Below, in pieces: positions 7,878-15,564 of a stretch of DNA of 64,000 nucleotides. The stretch is from an uncultured Clostridia bacterium. GTDB taxonomy: Bacteria > Bacillota > Clostridia > Christensenellales > Borkfalkiaceae. Positions within the stretch are counted from its first letter, which is position 1, and each line of letters opens with the position of its first letter. The position numbers were made by a program, and so were the translations under genes. The stretch covers positions 62,001 through 126,000 of the forward strand of contig CAKQMB010000003.1 in assembly GCA_934254825.1 (NCBI GenBank). Reading direction: 5' to 3'. The notes under the pieces are model-generated. The model was not told the DNA's origin and searched no databases. It saw nothing but the letters and a program-made list of their open reading frames with translations.

Positions 7878-8561
7878 CTATTTTTCGATTCTCATTTTAT
7901 TTCCGTATTCGCGCATATATTTTCTGATTTTCTTCCAGTCGGGCATAAATTTATCCAAAGCCGAATGAAAGCCTTTTCCGTGATTAGGATATTTCAGGTG
8001 TATGATTTCGTGTAAAGTAACGTAATCCGCGCAAAAAACAGGCAAAGAAACAAGATAAAAAGACATTCTGATACGTTTTGTATTCGTCGTGCAACTTCCC
8101 CATCTGGACGTTGTTTTTCGTATCGAAACCGACGCGGGTTTAAGTCCCGTGATATTCGTCCATTTGGCGAAAGTTTTGTTCAGAACTTTTTTGAGTTCGT
8201 CGGTAAGAAAATTTTCCGCGATTTTCTCGGGGGTATGTTTTCCGTCGGAAATAACGACAAGATCGTCTTCCGAAATAAACGCTTTGTTTACGCTTCCGTA
8301 AATCTCGTTTACCGTTATTTTTTTACCGAAATAATATATCGGATAACCGTTTTTGAGAGCGTGAATTTCTTTATCTTTCACTTTTTCCAGGTTTTTCTCG
8401 ACCCAATCTTTTTTTGAAATAAAAAATCTTTCGGCTTCGCTTATCGATTTGTTCAGCGGTACATTCAGAAAAACTTTTCCGCTTCCGTTTATTCTTATGC
8501 CTATTCGTTTTACTTTTTTTACTCTTATTTCAGTTTCTATTCCGTCGATTATTTTAATCAT
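7878..8561 (-). CDS. YgjP-type metallopeptidase (DUF45/WLM-like)
   Basis: 227 residues from ATG 8561, preceded by GGGGA; the frame extends 22 codons further but overlaps the terminator hairpin of rny. Features typical of the YgjP family are TSRWGSCTTNTKRIRMSFYL and the zinc site HEIIHLKYPNHGKGFH (HExxH plus downstream His). This is the DUF45 branch of the zincin peptidases. The cellular substrate is unknown. It stands alone between the terminators of the PadR-like gene and of rny. Confidence 0.85.
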   Translation of the reverse strand: MIKIIDGIETEIRVKKVKRIGIRINGSGKVFLNVPLNKSISEAERFFISKKDWVEKNLEKVKDKEIHALKNGYPIYYFGKKITVNEIYGSVNKAFISEDDLVVISDGKHTPEKIAENFLTDELKKVLNKTFAKWTNITGLKPASVSIRKTTSRWGSCTTNTKRIRMSFYLVSLPVFCADYVTLHEIIHLKYPNHGKGFHSALDKFMPDWKKIRKYMREYGNKMRIEK

Positions 8562-8600
8562 AAAATCCCCGTATTTTTGAATGTTTTGTCGGCATTTAAC

Positions 8601-8632
8601 AGAAAACGCCGCTGCGAATTTTCGCAACGGCG
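8601..8632 (-). terminator. Terminator of rny
   Basis: Minus-strand stem with arms 8607-8618 and 8621-8632 (one mismatch) followed by TTTTCT. It lies just upstream of the YgjP-type gene. Confidence 0.75.
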
Positions 8633-8668
8633 GAATCTCCGAATTTGTTGTGCGTTATCTTGTGAAAC

Positions 8669-10273
8669 TTATTTTGCGTATTCGACGCAACGCCATTCTC
8701 TGATAACGTTGACTTTGATCTGACCGGGATATTCAAGCTCGCTTTCGATTTTCTTAGCGATATCTTTTGCGAGGAACATAGCCTGATTATCGTCGATTTG
8801 CTCGGGTTTGACCATAACTCTGACTTCTCTGCCCGCCTGAATGGCAAACGCTTTTTCAACGCCTTTGAAGGACGAAGAAATCGTTTCGAGCTGTTCGAGT
8901 CTCTTGATGTAGTTCGTACTCGTATCGCGCCTTGCGCCGGGTCTTGCGCCCGAAATAGCGTCGGCAGCCTGTACGAGGACGGCTTCGATACATTTCGGCT
9001 CAACGTCGCCGTGGTGAGCCTGAATGCAGTTGATAACGTTTTTGTTTTCCTTGTATTTCTTGGCAAGGTCGACGCCGATCTGAATATGCGTTCCTTCGAT
9101 CTCGAAATCGACCGCTTTACCTATATCGTGAAGCAAACCGCCGCGTTTTGCAAGGTTTACGTCTACGCCGAGTTCGGCAGCCATAAGACCCGCGAGATGC
9201 GCGACTTCGAGCGAATGCTGCAACACGTTCTGTCCGTAACTCGTTCTGAATTTAAGCCTGCCGAGAAGCTTTATAAGCTCGGGGTGAATACCGAAAAGTC
9301 CTACCTCGAACATTGCGGCTTCGCCTGCTTCTTTTATCTGAACGTCAAGTTCTTTCTTTACTTTTTCTACTGTTTCTTCAATCTTTGCGGGATGAATTCT
9401 ACCGTCGGAAATAAGCTTTTCGAGCGATAATCTCGCAACTTCTCTTCTTACCGGATCGAATCCCGAAAGGATAACGACTTCGGGCGTATCGTCGATAATA
9501 AGCTCGATACCCGTGGCATTTTCGAGCGCGCGGATGTTTCTGCCTTCTCTTCCGATAATTCTCGCTTTCATATCGTCGCTCGGAAGCGGAACGACAGAAA
9601 CGGTAATTTCGGACGCATGGTCGGTACAGCATTTCTGAATTGCAAGGCTTATAATGTCTTTGGCTTTCTTGTCCGCCTCGTCCTTAGCCTCCTGTTCCAT
9701 GCTTCTGACCTGCATTGCAACGTCTTTTCTCGTGTCGTCGAGAATCATTTCGGAAAGTTGCTTTTTAGCTTCTTCCTTGGAAAGTCCCGAAATTTCTTCG
9801 AGTTTCTGAACAACGCTTTCGTACTGCTGATCGATCTTTTCCTGTTTCGCCTGAATCGAAGCGACTTTCTGATCAAGATCTTTCTTTTGCTGTTCGAGTT
9901 CTTCTTTCTGTTTTAAAAGACTGCTGTCTCTCTTGTTAAGAAGTTCCTCTTTCTGGTTGAGTCTTTGCTCTGCTTTTTGTAATTCTGCTTTCTTTTCCCT
10001 CGTATCGCGTTCGAAATCGTTACGAAGTTTAATCTCCTGCTCTTTTGCTTCGAGAATAGCCTCTTTTTTTCTTGCCTTACATTCCTGTTCGGCATCTTCT
10101 TTCATTTTCGCTATCACTTGTTCAGCCGTTTCGAGTTTCGCTTTTCTCACGTTCTCGGAAATCATTCTTCCGAGGAAAAAACCGACAACGCCGAAAACGA
10201 CGACGCACGCCGCGAGAATTCCGATCCATCCTCCGGTCGGCATTAAAAGCAGGGAGTAAATGTAGTAGTTCAT
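8669..10273 (-). CDS. rny: Ribonuclease Y
   Basis: 534 residues; GGGAGG precedes ATG 10273. Domain order is an N-terminal membrane anchor (WIGILAACVVVFGVVGFFLG), a long charged coiled coil to about residue 200, a KH domain (IIGREGRNIRALENATGIEL), and an HD domain with LLHDIGKA, then the conserved C-terminal YPGQIKVNVIRE. RNase Y is the membrane-bound endonuclease that initiates mRNA decay in many Firmicutes. Length and motifs are normal. It has its own promoter and terminator. The fragment of another RNase, RNase J, is at the far end of the window. Confidence 0.97.
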   Translation of the reverse strand: MNYYIYSLLLMPTGGWIGILAACVVVFGVVGFFLGRMISENVRKAKLETAEQVIAKMKEDAEQECKARKKEAILEAKEQEIKLRNDFERDTREKKAELQKAEQRLNQKEELLNKRDSSLLKQKEELEQQKKDLDQKVASIQAKQEKIDQQYESVVQKLEEISGLSKEEAKKQLSEMILDDTRKDVAMQVRSMEQEAKDEADKKAKDIISLAIQKCCTDHASEITVSVVPLPSDDMKARIIGREGRNIRALENATGIELIIDDTPEVVILSGFDPVRREVARLSLEKLISDGRIHPAKIEETVEKVKKELDVQIKEAGEAAMFEVGLFGIHPELIKLLGRLKFRTSYGQNVLQHSLEVAHLAGLMAAELGVDVNLAKRGGLLHDIGKAVDFEIEGTHIQIGVDLAKKYKENKNVINCIQAHHGDVEPKCIEAVLVQAADAISGARPGARRDTSTNYIKRLEQLETISSSFKGVEKAFAIQAGREVRVMVKPEQIDDNQAMFLAKDIAKKIESELEYPGQIKVNVIREWRCVEYAK

Positions 10274-10349
10274 ACACTACCTCCCGTGAATTTGTTAAGT
10301 AAAAACAAAAATTCTTCGATGAAAAGAATTTTAGTAATATACTTATTAT

Positions 10350-10378
10350 ATTGTAACCTATATTTTGCATAAAGTCAA
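10350..10378 (-). promoter_or_regulatory. Sigma-A promoter of rny
   Basis: On the minus strand: TTGACT (10373-10378), 17 bases, TACAAT (10350-10355), with a second AT-rich TATAAT just downstream. Confidence 0.6.
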
Positions 10379-10399
10379 TCTATTTAAAGAAAAATAAAA

Positions 10400-10439
10400 G
10401 GCTTATGAGCATTTTTTTAAAAAAAATTTCTCAAAAGCC
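10400..10439 (-). terminator. Terminator of dxs
   Basis: Minus-strand arms GGCTTTTGAG and CTCATAAGCC enclose an A/T-rich middle and are followed by TTTTATTTTTC. Confidence 0.7.
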
Positions 10440-10454
10440 ACGATATTTTGTATA

Positions 10455-12260
10455 TTAAATAAATTTCGATACAATATTTTCGGGTGTAAGCCCCGCGTCC
10501 TTTAACTGAAAAGCCGTTTCGGCGTGCCTGACGAACTTATCCGGAAAAGCGATAACGGATAAATCCGCGTGAATTTTTTTTGTCGTAAAGTACTCCGAAA
10601 CCGAGCTTCCGAAACCTCCCGCCGCAACGTTTTCTTCAATCGTTACGACGTTTTTCCCTTCGAGTTTATCCAAAAACGTTTCGTCTAAGGGTTTAACGCT
10701 TCTGCAATTTACAACCGTTACGTTCTTTTCCGTGGCGTTTGCCGCCTGCTCGGCGATTTTCAACGCTCTCGCGCCGACGCAAAGTAAAACGTTCTTTTCG
10801 GGATTATCGCGCGCCGACGGATCCGAAAACTCCCATAAGGACTCGGAAATCGGAGTATGAAACCCGAAATCGGGATTGAAACCGTTCGGAAATCTTATCG
10901 CGCAAGGCGCGGAAAGTTCGAGACAGTATGAAAATACGTCTTTAAGTTCCGTTACGTCCTTTACGGCAAAAACGTGCATATTGGGAAGCATTCCGAGATA
11001 AGACAAATCGAAAAGTCCGTTGTGAGTCACGCCGTCGTTGCCGACTGCTCCCGCTCTGTCTACCATAAATATAACAGGCAGATTTTGTATGCAGACGTCC
11101 TGCATGATCTGATCATATGCGCGCTGTAAAAACGTCGAATAAACGCAGACTACGGGTCTTAATCCGCCTGCGGCTTGCCCCGCCGCAAACGTGACGGCAT
11201 GTTCTTCCGCAATGCCAACGTCAAAAAATCTGTCGGGAAATTTTTCCGCAAAAGGAGTTAATCCCGTTCCGTCTTTCATTGCGGCGCAAATCGCAGTAAT
11301 TTTCTCGTTTTTTGCAGCTTTTTCCGAAATAATTTCACCGACGGCTTTTGAAAAAGTGCATTCGCTGCGGGAAAAATTTTTGCCTATGCCGTGATAAATT
11401 TCCGCATTGTTTTCGGCGTCCGTAAGACCTTTGCCCTTAACCGTTCTTAAATGCAGAATTACTCCCCTGTCCGAATTTTTGACGTTTTCGAGAATTCTCA
11501 CAAGTTCGCCGATTTTGTTACCGTTGAAAATTCCGACATATTTAAATCCGAGAGAGTCGATGACCGATAAGCCGTTTATGCTTCTTTTAACTAAACGCTT
11601 AAAACGTTTCAGTCCTTTTCCGATAAAACTTTTGCCTATGGTTTTCTCGAAAAACGACATAAATTTACCGTACGACTTTTTCGTCGTTACGGTAGACATT
11701 ATCTTATAGAAACCGTTATTGTTTTTGGAAATGGACATTCCGTTGTCGTTGAGGATTATTATGAATTTTTTGGGTTTTTTCTCGTTCGTCGTTATCGCTT
11801 CGAGATTTTCGCCGTTGAAAAGCGACGCGTCGCCCACAATGTCTATAACGTAATAATCTTCTTTAAGAGCGTCTCTCGCGGCGCAGTAACCGAGACTTGC
11901 GGATATGGAATTTCCCGCGTGACCGGCTCCGAAAGCGTCGAAATTACTTTCCGACGGATCGGGAAACCCGCTTAAACCGCCCTCTTTTCTTATCGTGTCG
12001 AACCGATCGTTCCTTCCGCTCAGTATTTTATGAGCGTAACATTGATGCCCGACGTCGAAAATCAATTTATCTTTCGGAAAATCGAAGCAATAATAAAGAG
12101 CGACGATTATCTCGGCAACGCCGAGGTTCGAAGCAAGATGACCTCCGTTTTTATTTACGGTCTCGACAATTCTCCCCCTGATTTCGTCCGATAACGTTTC
12201 AAGTTGCCCGATATTTAATTTTTTTACGTCCTCAGGCGACGTTATGTTTTCGAGTATCAT
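10455..12260 (-). CDS. dxs: 1-deoxy-D-xylulose-5-phosphate synthase, divergent
   Basis: 601 residues, slightly shorter than the usual 620. This transketolase-like, TPP-dependent enzyme condenses pyruvate and glyceraldehyde 3-phosphate at the entry of the MEP isoprenoid pathway; ispG of the same pathway is at 51-52 kb. Recognised motifs are GHQCYAHKILSGR, GAGHAGNSISASLGYC, KGKGL...HG, AEEHAVTFAAGQA and DRAGAVGNDGVTHNG. Two normally conserved spots differ: the TPP/Mg motif reads GDASLFNG instead of GDG, and the segment usually GPIDGH reads GIFNGN. There is no clear Shine-Dalgarno before ATG 12260; it lies 22 bases after pepT and may be read through from it. Confidence 0.92.
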   Translation of the reverse strand: MILENITSPEDVKKLNIGQLETLSDEIRGRIVETVNKNGGHLASNLGVAEIIVALYYCFDFPKDKLIFDVGHQCYAHKILSGRNDRFDTIRKEGGLSGFPDPSESNFDAFGAGHAGNSISASLGYCAARDALKEDYYVIDIVGDASLFNGENLEAITTNEKKPKKFIIILNDNGMSISKNNNGFYKIMSTVTTKKSYGKFMSFFEKTIGKSFIGKGLKRFKRLVKRSINGLSVIDSLGFKYVGIFNGNKIGELVRILENVKNSDRGVILHLRTVKGKGLTDAENNAEIYHGIGKNFSRSECTFSKAVGEIISEKAAKNEKITAICAAMKDGTGLTPFAEKFPDRFFDVGIAEEHAVTFAAGQAAGGLRPVVCVYSTFLQRAYDQIMQDVCIQNLPVIFMVDRAGAVGNDGVTHNGLFDLSYLGMLPNMHVFAVKDVTELKDVFSYCLELSAPCAIRFPNGFNPDFGFHTPISESLWEFSDPSARDNPEKNVLLCVGARALKIAEQAANATEKNVTVVNCRSVKPLDETFLDKLEGKNVVTIEENVAAGGFGSSVSEYFTTKKIHADLSVIAFPDKFVRHAETAFQLKDAGLTPENIVSKFI

Positions 12261-12282
12261 ACAAACTTAAATCGTAATTTCT

Positions 12283-13491
12283 TTAAAAATCAGCGTAAAT
12301 ATCTACGATTTTAAGAATTACTTCAACCATTTTTTCAAGCGAGTCCGAAGGAATAAATTCCCTTCTGCCGTGGAAATTAAGTCCGCCCGTGGAAAGGTTC
12401 GGGCAAGGAAGTCCCTCAAAAGAAAGTCTTGCTCCGTCCGTTCCGCCTCTTATCGGAATTATTTTCGGCGTAATTCCGCACTCGGTCATAGCTTTTTCGG
12501 CATTTTCGATAAGGTGGAAATTCTTTTTAATAATTTCGGACATATTGTAATAACTGTCCTTGATTTCCGCCGCAAACGTTCCCTTTCCGTATTTTTCGTT
12601 GAGAAAATCGACTACGGAAACAAAAAACGCTTTTTTATCCGAAAACTTTTTCATATCGTGGTCGCGGATAATGTATTTCGCGGTTAAACTTTCCACCCCG
12701 CCCGAAATTTCGTCCGCCATATAAAATCCTTCGTAATTCTCGGTGTTTACGGGACGCATATTCTCGGGAAGCATAGAATGAAATTCCGCGAAAAGATCTA
12801 TCGCGTTTTTCATTTTGTTTTTTGCGCTACCCGGATGAATACTCGTTCCGTTGACCGTCAAAGTCGCCGACGCGGCGTTGAAATTTTCGTATTCGATTTC
12901 TCCGAGTTCTCCGCCGTCGACGGTATAACCGAAATCCGCGCCGAACTTTTTAACGTTGAACAAATCCGTTCCGCGCCCGATTTCTTCGTCGGGAGTAAAC
13001 GCGATAAGAATATCGCCGTGCGGTATGGAATTGTTTGTCAAAAGCGTTTCCGCGGCTGTCATAATCTCCGCAACTCCCGCTTTATCGTCGGCACCCAAAA
13101 GAGTGTTTCCGTCCGTAACGATAAGTTTTTTGCCTGCATATGAAGCAAGTTCGGGCGTATCTTCGACCGAAATAATCGTTCCGTTTTCCAAAACGACTTC
13201 TTTTCCGTTGCAAACAATCTCTTTCGGATTAACGTTTTTTCCGCTTACGGCAGGCGAAGTATCGACGTGCGCGATAAAACACAGCCTTTTTAATCCCTTT
13301 TTGTTAGCGGGGATCAAAGCCGTAACATATCCGTTTTCGTCCTGCCCGGCTTTTGCTCCCATGGCGGCAAGTTCCGCGCATAAATCTTTCAATAAAACCG
13401 TCTGCCCGGGAGTACTCGGACAGGTTGCCGAGTTCTCGTCGGACGTGGTTTCGTATTTCACATATTTTAAAAATCTTTCTTTCGCGTTCAT
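12283..13491 (-). CDS. pepT: Peptidase T (tripeptidase, M20B)
   Basis: 402 residues. M20 metal ligands are visible in HVDTSPA, GADDKAG, TPDEEIGRG and VDGGELGE, followed by IHPGSAKNKMKNA and the C-terminal GGTDGARLSFEG ... NFHGRREF. PepT removes the N-terminal residue of tripeptides in the cytoplasm. The start ATG overlaps the stop of the HD-domain gene by four bases (ATGA), so translation is likely coupled. It is part of a peptide-breakdown run with the M18 aminopeptidase. Confidence 0.95.
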   Translation of the reverse strand: MNAKERFLKYVKYETTSDENSATCPSTPGQTVLLKDLCAELAAMGAKAGQDENGYVTALIPANKKGLKRLCFIAHVDTSPAVSGKNVNPKEIVCNGKEVVLENGTIISVEDTPELASYAGKKLIVTDGNTLLGADDKAGVAEIMTAAETLLTNNSIPHGDILIAFTPDEEIGRGTDLFNVKKFGADFGYTVDGGELGEIEYENFNAASATLTVNGTSIHPGSAKNKMKNAIDLFAEFHSMLPENMRPVNTENYEGFYMADEISGGVESLTAKYIIRDHDMKKFSDKKAFFVSVVDFLNEKYGKGTFAAEIKDSYYNMSEIIKKNFHLIENAEKAMTECGITPKIIPIRGGTDGARLSFEGLPCPNLSTGGLNFHGRREFIPSDSLEKMVEVILKIVDIYADF

Positions 13492-13967
13492 ACTAAATTC
13501 TTATCTTTTTCGGAAAATATTTCCGCCATCGAACATTTTCTGTCCATCATAATAAGTATCCACGCTTCCCTGCATTTCGGGAAATGCAAGGGATTAAGCG
13601 GAAACATATGACTTTCTATGATATTTTTCTCTTTTGCGGTAAGCCCGTAATCTTTATCCGCGTTTTTTGCCGCGGTAAGCGCGTGCTTAAATCCGTGAAA
13701 AGTAAATTTCGGCGTAAGATGCCAGTCATAGAGATAATAGTCGTGCAAAAGCGCGGCTTTGACAAGCGATTTCAGATCGCAATCGATTTGTTTTTCTACG
13801 GCATACTTATAACATTCTTTTGCGACGCTTACGCTGTGATCGAATGTCGAAACGTCGGAATGCGCGATGTAATTTTTCATCGACAAGTACTTATCGGTAA
13901 AACAAATCTCGTTATACAATTCCTCGAAAAGCGAGTAATCTACAAATAATTCCTTGTTATTTCTCAT
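13488..13967 (-). CDS. HD-domain protein
   Basis: 159 residues. An HD-type metal-dependent phosphohydrolase fold is suggested by the spaced motifs FDHSVSVAKECY, AALLHDYYLYDW, HGFKHALTAAK and ESHMFPL. No further domain is present. Substrate is unknown; small HD proteins often act on nucleotides. It overlaps by four bases with both neighbours (M18 aminopeptidase upstream, pepT downstream), so all three are co-translated. Confidence 0.8.
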   Translation of the reverse strand: MRNNKELFVDYSLFEELYNEICFTDKYLSMKNYIAHSDVSTFDHSVSVAKECYKYAVEKQIDCDLKSLVKAALLHDYYLYDWHLTPKFTFHGFKHALTAAKNADKDYGLTAKEKNIIESHMFPLNPLHFPKCREAWILIMMDRKCSMAEIFSEKDKNLV

Positions 13968-15367
13968 TTTATGAACGCCGCGAACGCCTCGTAAGTACTG
14001 TAGAGGTCGCCCTTGGAGATCACTTCATAAGGAGCGTGCATAGAGATAACGGGAACGCCGATATCGATCGTGTCGATATTGAGTTTCGCAAGGTATTTCG
14101 CAACCGTTCCGCCACCGCCGGCATCGACTTTTCCGAGTTCGGCTGTCTGCCAGATTATGCCGTTATCGTCGAATATCTTTCTGATTTTTCCGCAAAGTTC
14201 CGCGCTTGCGTCGCTCGAACCGCCTTTTCCGCCCGAACCCGTGAATTTGCAGATAGAAGTTCCGTAGGAAACAAGGCTCGAATTTCTCTTTTCGTAAACA
14301 CCGGCGTAATTGGGATCGAAACCGGCGGTCACGTCCGCCGAAAGGCAAACGCTGTTTGCTCTTACGAGCGCGGAAGGCTGATCTTCGGATGCTGCGATAA
14401 CGTCGATAATATCTTCGTAAACCTTACACTGCATACCGGTAGTTCCTTCGCTGCCGATCTCTTCTTTATCGGCAAGAACGACCAAAACGGTGTGCTTTTC
14501 GTCCTCGGTATCGAGAAGCGAGGTAAGCGCGGGATAGGAACAAACTCTGTCATCGTGACCGTATGCGCCGATTAAAGCTCTGTCGAAACCGATATCGCGT
14601 GCTTTGAAAGCGGGAACAACGCAAAGTTCGGCGCTCAAAAAGTCGCTTTCGACCATTCCGTAATCGTCGTGAAGGTGCTTTAAAACATTGAGCTTTATCG
14701 CGTCTTTCACGTCGTCGTCCTTAAACGGAATACCTCCGACGAGAACGTTTAAAGTTTCACCGTCGATAGCCTGAGAAAGCGGCTTCGAATTCTGCTCTCT
14801 CGAAAGGTGAGGAAGAAGATCGTTGATATAAAATACGGGATCCGTTTCCGCTTCGCCGATTGCAATATCTACGGATTTTCCGTTCTTTAAAACAACCGTT
14901 CCGTGAAGAGCGAGCGGGATTGCCGTCCACTGATATTTTTTTATTCCGCCGTAATAATGCGTTTTGAAAAACGCCATCGAAGAATCTTCGTACAAAGGAT
15001 TTTGTTTCAGATCGAGTCTCGGAGAGTCGATGTGAGAAGCCATGATCCTGATACCGTCCTTACCGACGTTTTCTGAACCGATTTTGAACACGGCAAGACT
15101 TTTAAATCTGTTATTATAATAATATTTTCCGCCTTTTACGAGCTTATCGCCGAAACGGTATTCTTTATAACCTTTGGCTTTGCAAAGTTCGATCGAAGTT
15201 TTGACCGCTTCTCTTTCGGTTTTGGAATTGTCTATGTATTTCTTGTATTCTTCGGCGTAATCGAAAGCTTTTTTCAATCTTTCGTCGTCCGCTTTAAGAA
15301 AATAATTGTCTTTTTTATACGAAAGTTCTTTTTCGAGTTTGATCCCTTCGGATTTCTTTTTGTCCAT
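13964..15367 (-). CDS. M18-family aminopeptidase
   Basis: 467 residues; AAAGGAG precedes ATG 15367. M18 (aspartyl aminopeptidase/LAP4) motifs are ASHIDSPRLDLK, GAYGHDDRVCSYPA, VLADKEEIGSEGTTGMQ, SGGKGGSSDASAEL and PVISMHAPYEVISK; together they provide the two-zinc site (His, Asp, Glu, Glu, His) and the catalytic Glu. It removes N-terminal residues from peptides and normally forms large oligomers. It heads the M18-HD-pepT-dxs run. Confidence 0.92.
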   Translation of the reverse strand: MDKKKSEGIKLEKELSYKKDNYFLKADDERLKKAFDYAEEYKKYIDNSKTEREAVKTSIELCKAKGYKEYRFGDKLVKGGKYYYNNRFKSLAVFKIGSENVGKDGIRIMASHIDSPRLDLKQNPLYEDSSMAFFKTHYYGGIKKYQWTAIPLALHGTVVLKNGKSVDIAIGEAETDPVFYINDLLPHLSREQNSKPLSQAIDGETLNVLVGGIPFKDDDVKDAIKLNVLKHLHDDYGMVESDFLSAELCVVPAFKARDIGFDRALIGAYGHDDRVCSYPALTSLLDTEDEKHTVLVVLADKEEIGSEGTTGMQCKVYEDIIDVIAASEDQPSALVRANSVCLSADVTAGFDPNYAGVYEKRNSSLVSYGTSICKFTGSGGKGGSSDASAELCGKIRKIFDDNGIIWQTAELGKVDAGGGGTVAKYLAKLNIDTIDIGVPVISMHAPYEVISKGDLYSTYEAFAAFIK

Positions 15368-15407
15368 ATGTCTCTCCTTTGAATTATATTTATATTATTA
15401 TCGTAAC

Positions 15408-15432
15408 ATACTTATATGATAATTATAAGTAT
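15408..15432. promoter_or_regulatory. Palindrome in the leader of the M18 operon
   Basis: ATACTTATA (15408-15416) and TATAAGTAT (15424-15432) are separated by 7 bases. It is 41 bases upstream of the M18 start codon. It could be an operator, but it is AT-rich and could arise by chance. Confidence 0.3.
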
Positions 15433-15505
15433 TTTTGATGCAAAAAAATTTTTTTATCGCGTTTACGGCGGAATTTTTTCCGTGACTCGATAAAAATCTA
15501 ATCCG

Positions 15506-15549
15506 ATTATACCCCGCCGATATTCACTTTAACACCGCCGATATCCACT
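15506..15549 (-). promoter_or_regulatory. Possible promoter flanked by 15-base direct repeats
   Basis: On the minus strand TGTTAA (15529-15534), 17 bases, TATAAT (15506-15511). The -35-like box sits exactly between two near-identical 15-base repeats (15535-15549 and 15514-15528; one mismatch), 21 bases apart, i.e. two helical turns. This suggests a regulator-binding site for the M18 operon. The -35 match is poor. Confidence 0.4.
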
Positions 15550-15564
15550 GCCCGCTTTTTGTTG

